From positions 1 to 27,891 of the forward strand of contig DIFH01000154.1 in NCBI GenBank assembly GCA_002427615.1: 27,891 nucleotides of DNA. Reading direction: 5' to 3'. This document shows positions 16,600 to 23,678 of this stretch, piece after piece. Below the pieces are notes generated by a model, which did no database searches, was not told where the DNA came from, and worked only from the letters and a program-made list of their open reading frames with translations. Source of the stretch: Paludibacter sp. UBA5753. GTDB lineage: Bacteria; Bacteroidota; Bacteroidia; Bacteroidales; Paludibacteraceae. A program made the translations under genes and the position numbers. Numbering within the stretch: the stretch's first letter is position 1; the number at the start of each line of letters is the position of its first letter.

Positions 16600-17385
16600 T
16601 TATTCTTCTTTCTCTATCGCCTGAACAACCAATCCTGTAATCGTCATTCCGAAAATGGCCGGCATATAGGATGTTGTTCCGTTGATGCAGGCTTTCTTAT
16701 CACTCCAGTTATCGGCTTTCAAATCAGTGAGATCGTTGCTGTCTTCCAGACTATTTTTTTTGATGATTATTTCTTCCCCCCGATTTTTTAATAATTCGTC
16801 GCTGTAAACGCACATAAACTTTTTGCTGGTTCCTCCTGCTTTTTTTAATCTACTTCGTAGGGCAGCTCCCAGCGGACAACCCTGCACTTTCCAGAATTCA
16901 GTCACTTTGATGCGGGTCGGATCCATTTTAAGTGCAGCTCCCATCGACGAAAAGAAGGTGGCATTGGTTTTGGTGGCTGTTTGTATAAGATGTACTTTAT
17001 TGGACAAGCTGTCGATGCTATCGATGATAAAATCGTATGAATCAAGTTCAAATGATTCGGAAGTTTCTGGACTATATATTTTTTGAAGAGCTGTGATTTC
17101 GGCTTTTGGATTGATTTCCAGCAGTCGTTCTTTCAAAACTTCTGTTTTTGTTTTTCCCACGGTTTTGGTGGTCGCTAACAGTTGCCGGTTGATGTTCGTA
17201 ACGCTCACTCTATCGGAGTCGACTATGGTCAAATGACCAATGCCTGAACGGATTAAACTTTCGGCACACCAGCTTCCAACGCCGCCTATACCAAAAATGA
17301 TTACCCGCTTTGCGGCAGCTTTCTCTATAAAACTCTTTCCTAAAAGCAGCTCCGTGCGTTGGAAAATATCTTTTTCAATACCCAT
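16600..17385 (-). CDS. tcdA: tRNA threonylcarbamoyladenosine dehydratase (TcdA/CsdL-like)
   Basis: A 261-residue E1-like/ThiF-fold ATP-dependent enzyme. The nucleotide-binding loop FGIGGVGS spans residues 31-38, followed by Asp56/Asp58 in IVDSDR and NRQ at 66-68. The YgdL/TcdA branch is indicated by GCPLGAALRSRLKKAG and the KFMCVYSDE segment. TcdA cyclises t6A37 in tRNA to ct6A. The length fits, unlike larger MoeB/ThiF proteins, and there is no rhodanese extension. It converges with the TauE/SafE gene across a 44-nt gap. A ThiF-like sulfur-carrier adenylyltransferase is the alternative, less likely because the TcdA-specific motifs are present. Confidence 0.9.
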   Translation of the reverse strand: MGIEKDIFQRTELLLGKSFIEKAAAKRVIIFGIGGVGSWCAESLIRSGIGHLTIVDSDRVSVTNINRQLLATTKTVGKTKTEVLKERLLEINPKAEITALQKIYSPETSESFELDSYDFIIDSIDSLSNKVHLIQTATKTNATFFSSMGAALKMDPTRIKVTEFWKVQGCPLGAALRSRLKKAGGTSKKFMCVYSDELLKNRGEEIIIKKNSLEDSNDLTDLKADNWSDKKACINGTTSYMPAIFGMTITGLVVQAIEKEE

Positions 17386-17518
17386 TAATTTATTGATTAT
17401 TTGTTCATTGATTATTTGCTATTGTGGGGATTTGATTAATCGGTTAATCGGTTCACCATGTTTATACAACGTCAAACTTTTCAAACCTGCGATTTGGAAA
17501 TTGCGAAACCCAAAAACC

Positions 17519-17532
17519 TGACTACCGTCAGG
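17519..17532. repeat. Small palindrome CTGAC-TACC-GTCAG
   Basis: A short hairpin followed by GCAGGCACGG, in the 181-nt gap between tcdA and the Crp/Fnr gene. It resembles dispersed GC-rich palindromes. It could weakly end the regulator transcript but lacks a T-tract. Confidence 0.4.
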
Positions 17533-17566
17533 CAGGCACGGAATACTAAACACTGAACGCAAAACA

Positions 17567-18244
17567 CTATCCATTCTGACTAATCATCAACAACGATTTT
17601 TTATTTAAAATTTCAATGCTTTTTCCGCTTACTTTGATAATTTCATCTTTATCAAATTCCGCCAAAACGCGACTCACGCTTTCGCGGCTTGTATCTACCA
17701 GGTTTGCCAATTCGGCTTGCGAAAGAGGCAAAATAAAGGCATCCGACATGAAAATTTTATCCGAAAATTCTAACAAAGCATCTGCCATATTCCCGCGGAT
17801 CAATTTTTGTGTGCGGTTGGCACAACGTCGAAACGAGTCCAGTTCGTTCTGACACAGTTCAAGAATTATTTCGTGCGAAAATTCCCTGTTTTCGTTCAGA
17901 ATATTTTCGAATACATGTACATCGATAAAACAAACTTCCACTTCGGTCACGGCTGTTACCGAATATTGATTGATTTTATCTCCGAACGTGGTTGGCAAAC
18001 CCAGATAGGTGGGGGATTTCACAACTCTGACAATTTGCTCGTGATACGGACCTGCTAAATGAATTTTCGCCAAGCCGGTACGCAGAAAAACCACATTGGT
18101 GGAATACATGCCTTGTTTGATAATTGTATCACCTTTTTTGAATTTCAAAACAAGATGGTTTTCAGATAATTGTTCAAAACTGCAATCGCTGAGCGTGGCT
18201 GCTGCTTTTGAATTAAACGGACAATTTTTACAATTGTTTTGCAT
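17567..18244 (-). CDS. Crp/Fnr family transcriptional regulator
   Basis: A 225-residue regulator: cyclic-nucleotide-binding-like beta-roll (GDTIIKQG, YLGLPTTF), long dimerisation helix, and winged HTH at about 174-205. The recognition helix SRESVSRVL has Arg187, Glu188 and Arg192 at the positions of CRP Arg180/Glu181/Arg185, consistent with TGTGA half-sites. Cys5-x2-Cys8, Cys21 and Cys105 could ligate an FNR-like Fe-S cluster or sense redox or sulfur species; this is inference. I start at 18244 (MQNNCKNCPF) rather than 18325 because the extra 27 codons run through a TATATTTG promoter and the TGTGA-N6-TCACA operator. Divergent from the Qmo/sulfur operon, hence its likely controller. Confidence 0.9.
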   Translation of the reverse strand: MQNNCKNCPFNSKAAATLSDCSFEQLSENHLVLKFKKGDTIIKQGMYSTNVVFLRTGLAKIHLAGPYHEQIVRVVKSPTYLGLPTTFGDKINQYSVTAVTEVEVCFIDVHVFENILNENREFSHEIILELCQNELDSFRRCANRTQKLIRGNMADALLEFSDKIFMSDAFILPLSQAELANLVDTSRESVSRVLAEFDKDEIIKVSGKSIEILNKKSLLMISQNG

Positions 18245-18270
18245 AAATACCGGGGAGTTTAAATAAGTTG

Positions 18271-18305
18271 CAAATATATACAATGTGATGCAAATCACAA
18301 AATAA
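18271..18305 (-). promoter_or_regulatory. Promoter of the Crp/Fnr gene
   Basis: Minus-strand TTTTG at about 18298-18302 and TATATTTG at 18271-18278 are separated by 19 nt, matching the Bacteroidota -33/-7 pattern. The operator palindrome sits between them, which suggests autorepression. Confidence 0.6.
18284..18299. promoter_or_regulatory. CRP-type operator TGTGATGCAAATCACA
   Basis: A perfect TGTGA-N6-TCACA palindrome in the divergent intergenic region. It lies between the regulator's -33 and -7 elements and about 77 nt before the probable start point of the operon, a plausible distance for activation. A perfect match to ten fixed positions is expected far less than once in a window this size. 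Confidence 0.75.
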
Positions 18306-18353
18306 TGTACTAACATACACGTCAAAAAAATGAATTTTAATACAACTACTCCA

Positions 18354-18361
18354 TATATTTG
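18354..18361 (+). promoter_or_regulatory. -7 element TATATTTG of the sulfur/Qmo operon
   Basis: TATATTTG matches TAnnTTTG exactly, 42 nt before the first ATG of the operon. The -33 element is poor, as expected for a promoter that needs an activator. Confidence 0.6.
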
Positions 18362-18402
18362 CAGAAAAATTTCTTTAATTAAATTCCTTTAAATTAATAG
18401 AT

Positions 18403-18969
18403 ATGGAAAACTCAACAGAACTTACCCTCGAACAACTTCAAAAACAGGTAGAACTCTTGCAAAAAAAAGTTGGAAAACTCGAAAAAAACCGCAAAGATCA
18501 ACTGGCTATTGCCATTGTTTCGGGCAATATGGACAAAGTGTTAGCTGCCATGGTTATATCATTAGCCGCTGCGGCGATGGATACGCAAGTAAAACTTTTC
18601 TTCTCGTTCTGGTCGCTTTCAGCTCTTCGCGATCCCAAGAAAAGTCCGAAGGGAAAAGATTTTATCTCTAAAATGTTTGGTATTATGCTTCCAAAAGGAA
18701 AAAACAAACTCAAACTGTCGAATATGAATATGGCTGGTATGGGTCCGAAGATGATTAAAATGCTTATGAAAAAACAAAACGTGCTTTCATTGGACGAAAT
18801 GTTCAAGCAAGCAGGTGAGTTGGGCGTGGAAATCACGGTTTGCGAAATGTCGATGGGCTTAATGGGCTTTAAAAAAGAAGAAATGATCGATTATCCGAAT
18901 CTGCATTACGCCGGCGCCGCCACTTTTGTTGCCGATGCAGGTGAAAGTGCAATACAACTGTTTGTATAA
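18403..18969 (+). CDS. DsrE2-like (DsrE/DsrF/DrsH family) protein
   Basis: A 188-residue protein of the DsrE2 branch. Residues 8-30 form a short coiled coil, then a Rossmann-like DsrE domain begins with LAIAIVSGNMDKVLAAMVIS. The conserved cysteine is Cys147 in VCEMSMGLMGF, the family signature. A hydrophobic stretch around 47-60 may associate with the membrane. DsrE2 proteins bind or transfer sulfane sulfur and are usually encoded with TusA and sometimes a rhodanese in sulfur oxidisers. It is the first gene of the operon, so it is probably the most strongly expressed. No rhodanese is encoded in this window. Its sulfur donor is unknown. Confidence 0.88.
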   Translation: MENSTELTLEQLQKQVELLQKKVGKLEKNRKDQLAIAIVSGNMDKVLAAMVISLAAAAMDTQVKLFFSFWSLSALRDPKKSPKGKDFISKMFGIMLPKGKNKLKLSNMNMAGMGPKMIKMLMKKQNVLSLDEMFKQAGELGVEITVCEMSMGLMGFKKEEMIDYPNLHYAGAATFVADAGESAIQLFV

Positions 18970-19008
18970 TTCCAGACTAACGTCCATAACGTTGAATAGC
19001 GTTCAATA

Positions 19009-19578
19009 ATGAAAGTCAGGGATAGCGGAATGCCGGAAGAATCTGTTTGGAAAGAATTTTTCAATATAGATTTAATACTGTCAGAGTTAGAAATAAATTC
19101 CAAGGTAAATAATTTAGTGGAGATTGGATGTGGATATGGAACATTCACTATTCCTGCGGCTAAATTGATTAATGGAACTTTATATGCTTTCGACATTGAA
19201 CCGCAAATGGTTGAACTGCTTCCAGAAAAACTTAAAGGCGAATCTATCGAAAATGTTATTATCGAGAACCGTGATATCCTGGCTGAAACAACAGGACTTC
19301 CCAATAATTCGGTAGATTATGTGATGCTATTCAATCTATTGCATCATGCTGAACCGATTGACTTTCTTGATGAAGCATATAGAATTTTAAAACCCGATGG
19401 GAAAATTGGAATAATTCATTGGCGAAGCGATATTGAAACACCACGAGGTCCTGATTTGAGCATTAGGCCAAGACCAAACCAGATAATGGAATGGATTGAC
19501 CAACAAAAATTTAGGATTACAAAAGTGCCATTCACAATTGAACCGTATCATTTTGGATTAATCATTTCGAAACATTGA
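19009..19578 (+). CDS. Class I SAM-dependent methyltransferase
   Basis: A 189-residue methyltransferase. Motif I is VEIGCGYGTF (37-46), the ribose-binding acidic position is Asp62 in FDIEP, followed by LPNNSVDYVMLFNLLHH and YRILKPDGKIGIIHW. The C-terminal part contains GPDLSIRPRP. The substrate is unknown. I keep the first ATG because the N-terminal MKVRDSGMPEE reads as part of the protein. It lies 40 nt after the DsrE2 gene and 11 nt before the small DsrE gene, so it is embedded in the operon. A small thiol, a metalloid or a maturation target are all possible; nothing in the sequence decides. Confidence 0.88.
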   Translation: MKVRDSGMPEESVWKEFFNIDLILSELEINSKVNNLVEIGCGYGTFTIPAAKLINGTLYAFDIEPQMVELLPEKLKGESIENVIIENRDILAETTGLPNNSVDYVMLFNLLHHAEPIDFLDEAYRILKPDGKIGIIHWRSDIETPRGPDLSIRPRPNQIMEWIDQQKFRITKVPFTIEPYHFGLIISKH

Positions 19579-19588
19579 AAAAATTAAA

Positions 19589-19909
19589 ATGAAAATAGGA
19601 ATTATTATAGAAACCAAGGAATACGAAAAAGCATGGAACGCCTTTCGTTTTGCAGTAACTGCTAAAAAACAAGGTAACGATGTTAAAGTTTTTTTAATGG
19701 GTGAAGCTGTAGAATGCGAAGGCTTAACCCATGAAAAGTACAATGTTGACGAACAACTAAAGAAATTTGTGAATGATGGCGGCGAAATACTTGCTTGTGG
19801 AACCTGCTTGAAATCAAGAAAACTTGAAAGTACCGAAGCTTGTCCTATATCTACAATGATTGATTGTGTTAATATGGTCGTTTGGGCAGATAAAACGGTA
19901 ACATTCTAA
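19589..19909 (+). CDS. Small DsrE family sulfur-relay protein
   Basis: A 106-residue DsrE/DsrF-fold protein (MKIGIIIETKEYEKAWNAFR start). Cysteines at 43, 70, 73, 85 and 93 are unusually many; ACGTCLKSR (69-77) occupies the position of the sulfur-binding cysteine of DsrE and TusD proteins. Such proteins form oligomers and pass persulfide sulfur to or from TusA. It starts 11 nt after the methyltransferase gene and precedes tusA by 75 nt. It is distinct from the larger DsrE2 protein at the head of the operon, so the operon encodes two DsrE-type proteins. Confidence 0.85.
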   Translation: MKIGIIIETKEYEKAWNAFRFAVTAKKQGNDVKVFLMGEAVECEGLTHEKYNVDEQLKKFVNDGGEILACGTCLKSRKLESTEACPISTMIDCVNMVVWADKTVTF

Positions 19910-19984
19910 TGTGTAACCATAAATAAAACTAAGAATAATAACAAAATTGGTAAATTAAAAATAACTAAACAAAATAATAAGATT

Positions 19985-20236
19985 ATGACAACCGAAGAAT
20001 TAAAAAACGTAAAATCGAATTTAGTAGTTGATGCCCGTGGAACAGCTTGTCCGGGTCCGCTTTTAGCAGCCAAAAAAGCAATTGGCGATATTGAATCAGG
20101 CGAAATTCTGGAAGTGCTTTCAGCTGATGAAGGAACCAAGAACGATATTCCACGCTGGTGCGAAAAAGTTGGTCACGAATATCTTGGTTTTTACGACGAA
20201 GATAGCTTCAGCCGCTTGTTTTTAATCAAAGAATAA
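19985..20236 (+). CDS. tusA: TusA-family sulfur carrier protein
   Basis: An 83-residue TusA/SirA-like protein with the signature DARGTACPGPLLAAKKAI; Cys22 in the CPGP motif is the persulfide-carrying residue. TusA proteins shuttle sulfane sulfur between cytoplasmic partners, to tRNA thiolation in E. coli or to dissimilatory Dsr/sHdr enzymes in sulfur oxidisers. Its place between a DsrE gene and HdrA/Qmo genes supports an energy-metabolism role rather than tRNA modification, since no TusBCDE or MnmA genes adjoin it. The next gene is 139 nt away, across two palindromic elements. Confidence 0.93.
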   Translation: MTTEELKNVKSNLVVDARGTACPGPLLAAKKAIGDIESGEILEVLSADEGTKNDIPRWCEKVGHEYLGFYDEDSFSRLFLIKE

Positions 20237-20250
20237 ATCCCCGCCAAGCT

Positions 20251-20266
20251 TCCCCTCCTTAGGGGA
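20251..20266. repeat. Palindrome TCCCCT-CCTT-AGGGGA
   Basis: An intergenic palindrome downstream of tusA, of the same C-rich/G-rich type as the elements inside the alpha-2-macroglobulin and QmoB-like genes. It could attenuate transcription within the operon but has no T-tract. Confidence 0.6.
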
Positions 20267-20338
20267 GGCTTTAAAGACTTATTTCCTGAAATTGAGAAAC
20301 TAATTTACAGCAACAAATTTTAATATAGCTAACCCAAA

Positions 20339-20368
20339 AGTCCTCCTTCAAAGGGATTTAGGGGGCTT
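20339..20368. repeat. Second C-rich/G-rich palindromic element before the FlpD gene
   Basis: AGTCCTCCTTCAAAGGGATT followed by TAGGGGGC resembles the same dispersed palindrome family in a diverged form. It ends about 8 nt before the FlpD ATG, in the place where a ribosome would bind. Confidence 0.5.
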
Positions 20369-20375
20369 TACCACT

Positions 20376-20768
20376 ATGTCAACATCACCCAAAATTTTGG
20401 TTTTTTCGACCGATAAAATTTCCGATCCGGGAATAGATCAGGCCGGTTTGAGAAAAATACATTACGCGCCCTCTGTTTATGTTATCAGTTTACCATGTTC
20501 GTCCGGCATCAAGCCTAAATGGATTCTGCATGCGTTGGAACAAGGTTTCGACGGCGTATTTATTGCCGCCGACGGACATGAATGTTCTTACAGTTCCCGT
20601 TGTGCCGACCACACCAACACCATTGTGGAAACTTCACAGGCGCTTATGAAAGAGAAAAATATTAATCCCAGACGTGTGCGTATGGCTGCTCTGTGTTCGG
20701 TTTGTGCCGAACCTTTTGCTAACCACATGGAAAATTTTGGGAAAATTTTAGCAGGACTTGAAGATTAA
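20376..20768 (+). CDS. FlpD/MvhD-family electron-transfer protein (hydrogenase iron-sulfur subunit type)
   Basis: A 130-residue FlpD/MvhD-family (PF02662) protein. Cysteines at 41 (LPCSSG), 70 and 76 (HECSYSSRC), and 107 and 110 (LCSVC) fit the family's [2Fe-2S]-binding set. In methanogens MvhD links hydrogenase to HdrA; in sulfate reducers the domain is fused to the C-terminus of QmoB. Here it is free-standing and encoded 4 nt before the HdrA gene, so it most likely docks on HdrA as the electron adaptor. No hydrogenase genes accompany it, so the name 'hydrogenase subunit' should not be taken literally. Confidence 0.88.
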   Translation: MSTSPKILVFSTDKISDPGIDQAGLRKIHYAPSVYVISLPCSSGIKPKWILHALEQGFDGVFIAADGHECSYSSRCADHTNTIVETSQALMKEKNINPRRVRMAALCSVCAEPFANHMENFGKILAGLED

Positions 20769-20772
20769 AATT

Positions 20773-23571
20773 ATGAAACAAGATAAGAACTACGATGCAT
20801 TAGTTATCGGAGGCGGAATTGCCGGTCAGGAAGCTGCTTTAAGCCTTGCTGATATGGGTCATGAAGTGCTTTTGGTGGATAAAGCTTTATCCATTGGCGG
20901 TAAAATGATTCAGCTCAGTAAAGTATTCCCCACACTCGACTGTGCGGCTTGTATTACCACTCCGAAAATGTCGGAAACCGCTCGCCATCCTAACATCACC
21001 CTTGCGCTCAACAGCGAGATTGATAGTATCAACAAGGATGGTGAAGATTTCAATGTGCAAATTTCTAAAAAAGCCCGTTACATTATACCTGAAGATTGCA
21101 CCGGTTGCGCCGAGTGCGAAGCGGTTTGTCCCGAAGTGCGCAGCGATGATTACAATGCCAACCTTGCAGGGCGTAAAGTGGCTTATATTCCTTTCAATCT
21201 CGCTAATCCTCGTATCGCTACTATCGACCGTCAGGATCATTCAGCTCCTTGTATCAACGAATGTCCGGGAGGCGTAAAACCCTATGGCTACATTACTTTG
21301 GCACGTAACGGACAATATGAAGAAGCCATGAAACTTCATCTCGAAGATATACCTTTTCCCGGAAGTTTAGGTCGCGCCTGTTACGCTCCTTGTCAGAATG
21401 CTTGTACACGTGCAAGTCTGGAAGGTGCAGTTGACATCCGAAAAACCAAACGCTTTTTTGCCGACTGGTATTACGAAAAATATCCCGAAGCTCCTGCAGT
21501 GGAAATTAAAAATAAAACCGATAAGAAAATTGCCGTTATCGGTTCCGGCCCTGCCGGAATTACAGCCGCTTATCATTTGGCGTTGAAAGGTCATACTGTA
21601 ACAATTTTCGAGGCAGCGCCGGCTGCCGGAGGTATGTTGCGTTTGGCTTTACCGGAATATCGCGCACCAAAAAGCGTGGTGGATCGCGATTTGAAAAATA
21701 TCACCGTACTCGGCGTGAAAATTGAGTGCAATCAGAAAGTTACAGATTTAAAAGCCTTGAAGGAACAAGGTTTTGATGCAGTTTTTGTGTCGGTTGGAAC
21801 ACACGATGCCGTTTCTTCCAAAACAGAAGGTTCGGATTTGGCAGGTGTTGTGGATTGCCTTCATTTCCTTCGCGAAGCCAATATTGGTAAAAAAGAAGAC
21901 CTGAAAGGCAAACGCGTAATGGTGATTGGCGGTGGTAATACGGCTATTGATGCTGCCCGCACTTCGTTGCGTTTGGGCGCTGAAAAAGTAACAGTTGTAT
22001 ATCGTCGTAGTCGCGAGGAAATGCCTTGCTTTGCTCCTGAAATTCACGAAGCCGAAGAAGAAGGCGTTGAAATAATGATTCTCCGCAATCCGGTGAAATA
22101 CATGGGCGAAAATGGTAAAATCAAACAAGTGCAATTAGTAAAAATGCAGTTGGGCGAAAAAGATGCCAGCGGTCGTCGCAGTCCGGAACCTGTAAAAGGT
22201 TCGGAATATATCGAAAATGTAGATTATGTGATTGAGGCTATCGGTTTGAAACCTTCCACTTCGCCTTTTACGGGACAAATTGAGTTGAATAAAAACGGAA
22301 CAATCGTAGCCGACAAAAAAACGCTTCAAACTTCTGTTGATTATATTTTTGCAGGTGGCGATACAGTTACAGGTGCAACCACTTTGATTGAAGCAGCCGG
22401 ACAAGGTAAAAAAGCTGCTTTCTACATGGACAAATATCTCCGTGGATTAAACATGGAAGATTTTGAGGATGGCGATAAACTGCCCGCTATTGAGAAAAGC
22501 AAGGTTCTCGGTAAGTACAACGGCAAAGTACAACCGGCTGTTCTGAGTGGTATGATGCCGCTTGCACAACGTGCAACAAGTTGGGAGGAAGTGGAACAAA
22601 CATTTACTGAGGCCGAATTGAAAGCCAGTACGGAGCGTTGTTTAGATTGCAGCAATTGCCGCGAATGTCATCAATGTGTGGCTGCTTGTCCGTCGAATGC
22701 GATTGATTTTAGTCAGAAAACAGAGGTAATCAATACAACCGTAAAATCGGTAGTGGTAACAACAGGTTACAAACTGTTTCCGCCGACAGGAAAACCAAAT
22801 TACGGGTACGCCAAATACGCCAACGTGATTGATTCCATGCAAATGGATCGACTGATTGCGCCAACACGTCCGTTCAACAATGTACTTCGTCCCGGCGATG
22901 GGAAAGTGCCGGATAATATCGCGTATGTACTTTGTACCGGTTCGCGCGACTCGGCCATTGAAAATTCAGGTTGTGGCGCCGATTGTGAAAATAATCCGAT
23001 TTGTTCGCAAATTTGCTGTATGTATTCCATTAAGCAAGCGCAATTATTGATGGGCGCGTTACCAATGGCCGATATCACCATTTATTACATGGATATTCGT
23101 GCATTTGGTAAAGGTTATGAGGAGTTTTTCCAGGAAGCTAAATCGATGGGAGTGAACTTTGTAAAAGGGAAAGTAGCTAAAATCCGCGAGAACGAAAATG
23201 GAAGCGGCGACCTGATTATTCGTTACGAAGATGTTACCAAAGGTATTGTAAAAGAAGCCAAACACGATGTGGTGGTGCTTTCGGTGGGTGTTGTTCCAAA
23301 TAAAGAAGTTCCGCAAATGTTCAAAAATCAGTTACTGGAACTGGACGCTTTCAATTTCGTAAAACAAACCGACGAATTGATAAGCCCTTCATTGACAAGT
23401 ATCGAAGGAGTTTATGTGGCGGGAGCTGCTTCAGGGCCAAAAGATATTCCTGATTCTATTTTGTCGGCGGGCGCTGCTGCGTCGGAAGTGGCGGGATATC
23501 TTTCTAAGATTCAAGAACAAAGAACAAAGAACAAAGAACAAAGAACAAAGAACAAAGATAAAAAACATTAA
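20773..23571 (+). CDS. HdrA/QmoA-like flavoprotein with inserted GltD/NfnB-type NAD(P)H module
   Basis: A 932-residue multidomain flavoprotein. Order: HdrA FAD Rossmann motif (GGGIAG, 13-18); [4Fe-4S] motif with Cys109, 112, 115 and 119; then an inserted GltD-like module with Cys160/164 and Cys203/207/211, FAD loop GSGPAG (~257) and NAD(P) loop GGGNTA (~386) ahead of VVYRRSREEMP; a six-cysteine stretch Cys623-Cys639; and the rest of HdrA (CTGSRDS at 721, CGADC, ICSQICC). Two FADs and several clusters are predicted. HdrA scaffolds pass or bifurcate electrons; the insert predicts NAD(P)H exchange. I start at the ATG at 20773, not the upstream in-frame TTG at 20758, which overlaps flpD. The last ~16 residues (EQRTKNK twice) come from the AAGAACA minisatellite. 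Confidence 0.9.
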   Translation: MKQDKNYDALVIGGGIAGQEAALSLADMGHEVLLVDKALSIGGKMIQLSKVFPTLDCAACITTPKMSETARHPNITLALNSEIDSINKDGEDFNVQISKKARYIIPEDCTGCAECEAVCPEVRSDDYNANLAGRKVAYIPFNLANPRIATIDRQDHSAPCINECPGGVKPYGYITLARNGQYEEAMKLHLEDIPFPGSLGRACYAPCQNACTRASLEGAVDIRKTKRFFADWYYEKYPEAPAVEIKNKTDKKIAVIGSGPAGITAAYHLALKGHTVTIFEAAPAAGGMLRLALPEYRAPKSVVDRDLKNITVLGVKIECNQKVTDLKALKEQGFDAVFVSVGTHDAVSSKTEGSDLAGVVDCLHFLREANIGKKEDLKGKRVMVIGGGNTAIDAARTSLRLGAEKVTVVYRRSREEMPCFAPEIHEAEEEGVEIMILRNPVKYMGENGKIKQVQLVKMQLGEKDASGRRSPEPVKGSEYIENVDYVIEAIGLKPSTSPFTGQIELNKNGTIVADKKTLQTSVDYIFAGGDTVTGATTLIEAAGQGKKAAFYMDKYLRGLNMEDFEDGDKLPAIEKSKVLGKYNGKVQPAVLSGMMPLAQRATSWEEVEQTFTEAELKASTERCLDCSNCRECHQCVAACPSNAIDFSQKTEVINTTVKSVVVTTGYKLFPPTGKPNYGYAKYANVIDSMQMDRLIAPTRPFNNVLRPGDGKVPDNIAYVLCTGSRDSAIENSGCGADCENNPICSQICCMYSIKQAQLLMGALPMADITIYYMDIRAFGKGYEEFFQEAKSMGVNFVKGKVAKIRENENGSGDLIIRYEDVTKGIVKEAKHDVVVLSVGVVPNKEVPQMFKNQLLELDAFNFVKQTDELISPSLTSIEGVYVAGAASGPKDIPDSILSAGAAASEVAGYLSKIQEQRTKNKEQRTKNKDKKH
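23513..23558. repeat. AAGAACA heptamer minisatellite (6 perfect copies)
   Basis: Six exact tandem AAGAACA units span 23513-23554 and run into the HdrA C-terminus. Twenty-one nt (three units) encode the seven-residue repeat EQRTKNK. The 3' gap 23572-23678 continues with degenerate versions in both orientations. Confidence 0.95.
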
Positions 23572-23678
23572 AGCCAAAGAATTTTATTTGGTGAAATAAG
23601 AATAAAGATGTAAGAACAAAGAATAGGACTTTTTATTTAGTCTTAAATCTTTGCTCTTTAATCTAAAAATCTAATAAA

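Noticed and set aside
18245..18325. 27-residue N-terminal extension of the Crp/Fnr regulator
   Set aside because: The segment overlaps a TATATTTG promoter element and the operator, and the Cys-rich start MQNNCKNCPF fits the family.
20758..20772. TTG start of the HdrA gene
   Set aside because: It would overlap the FlpD stop; the ATG 15 nt later is followed directly by KQDKNYDALVIGGG and gives a 4-nt gap.
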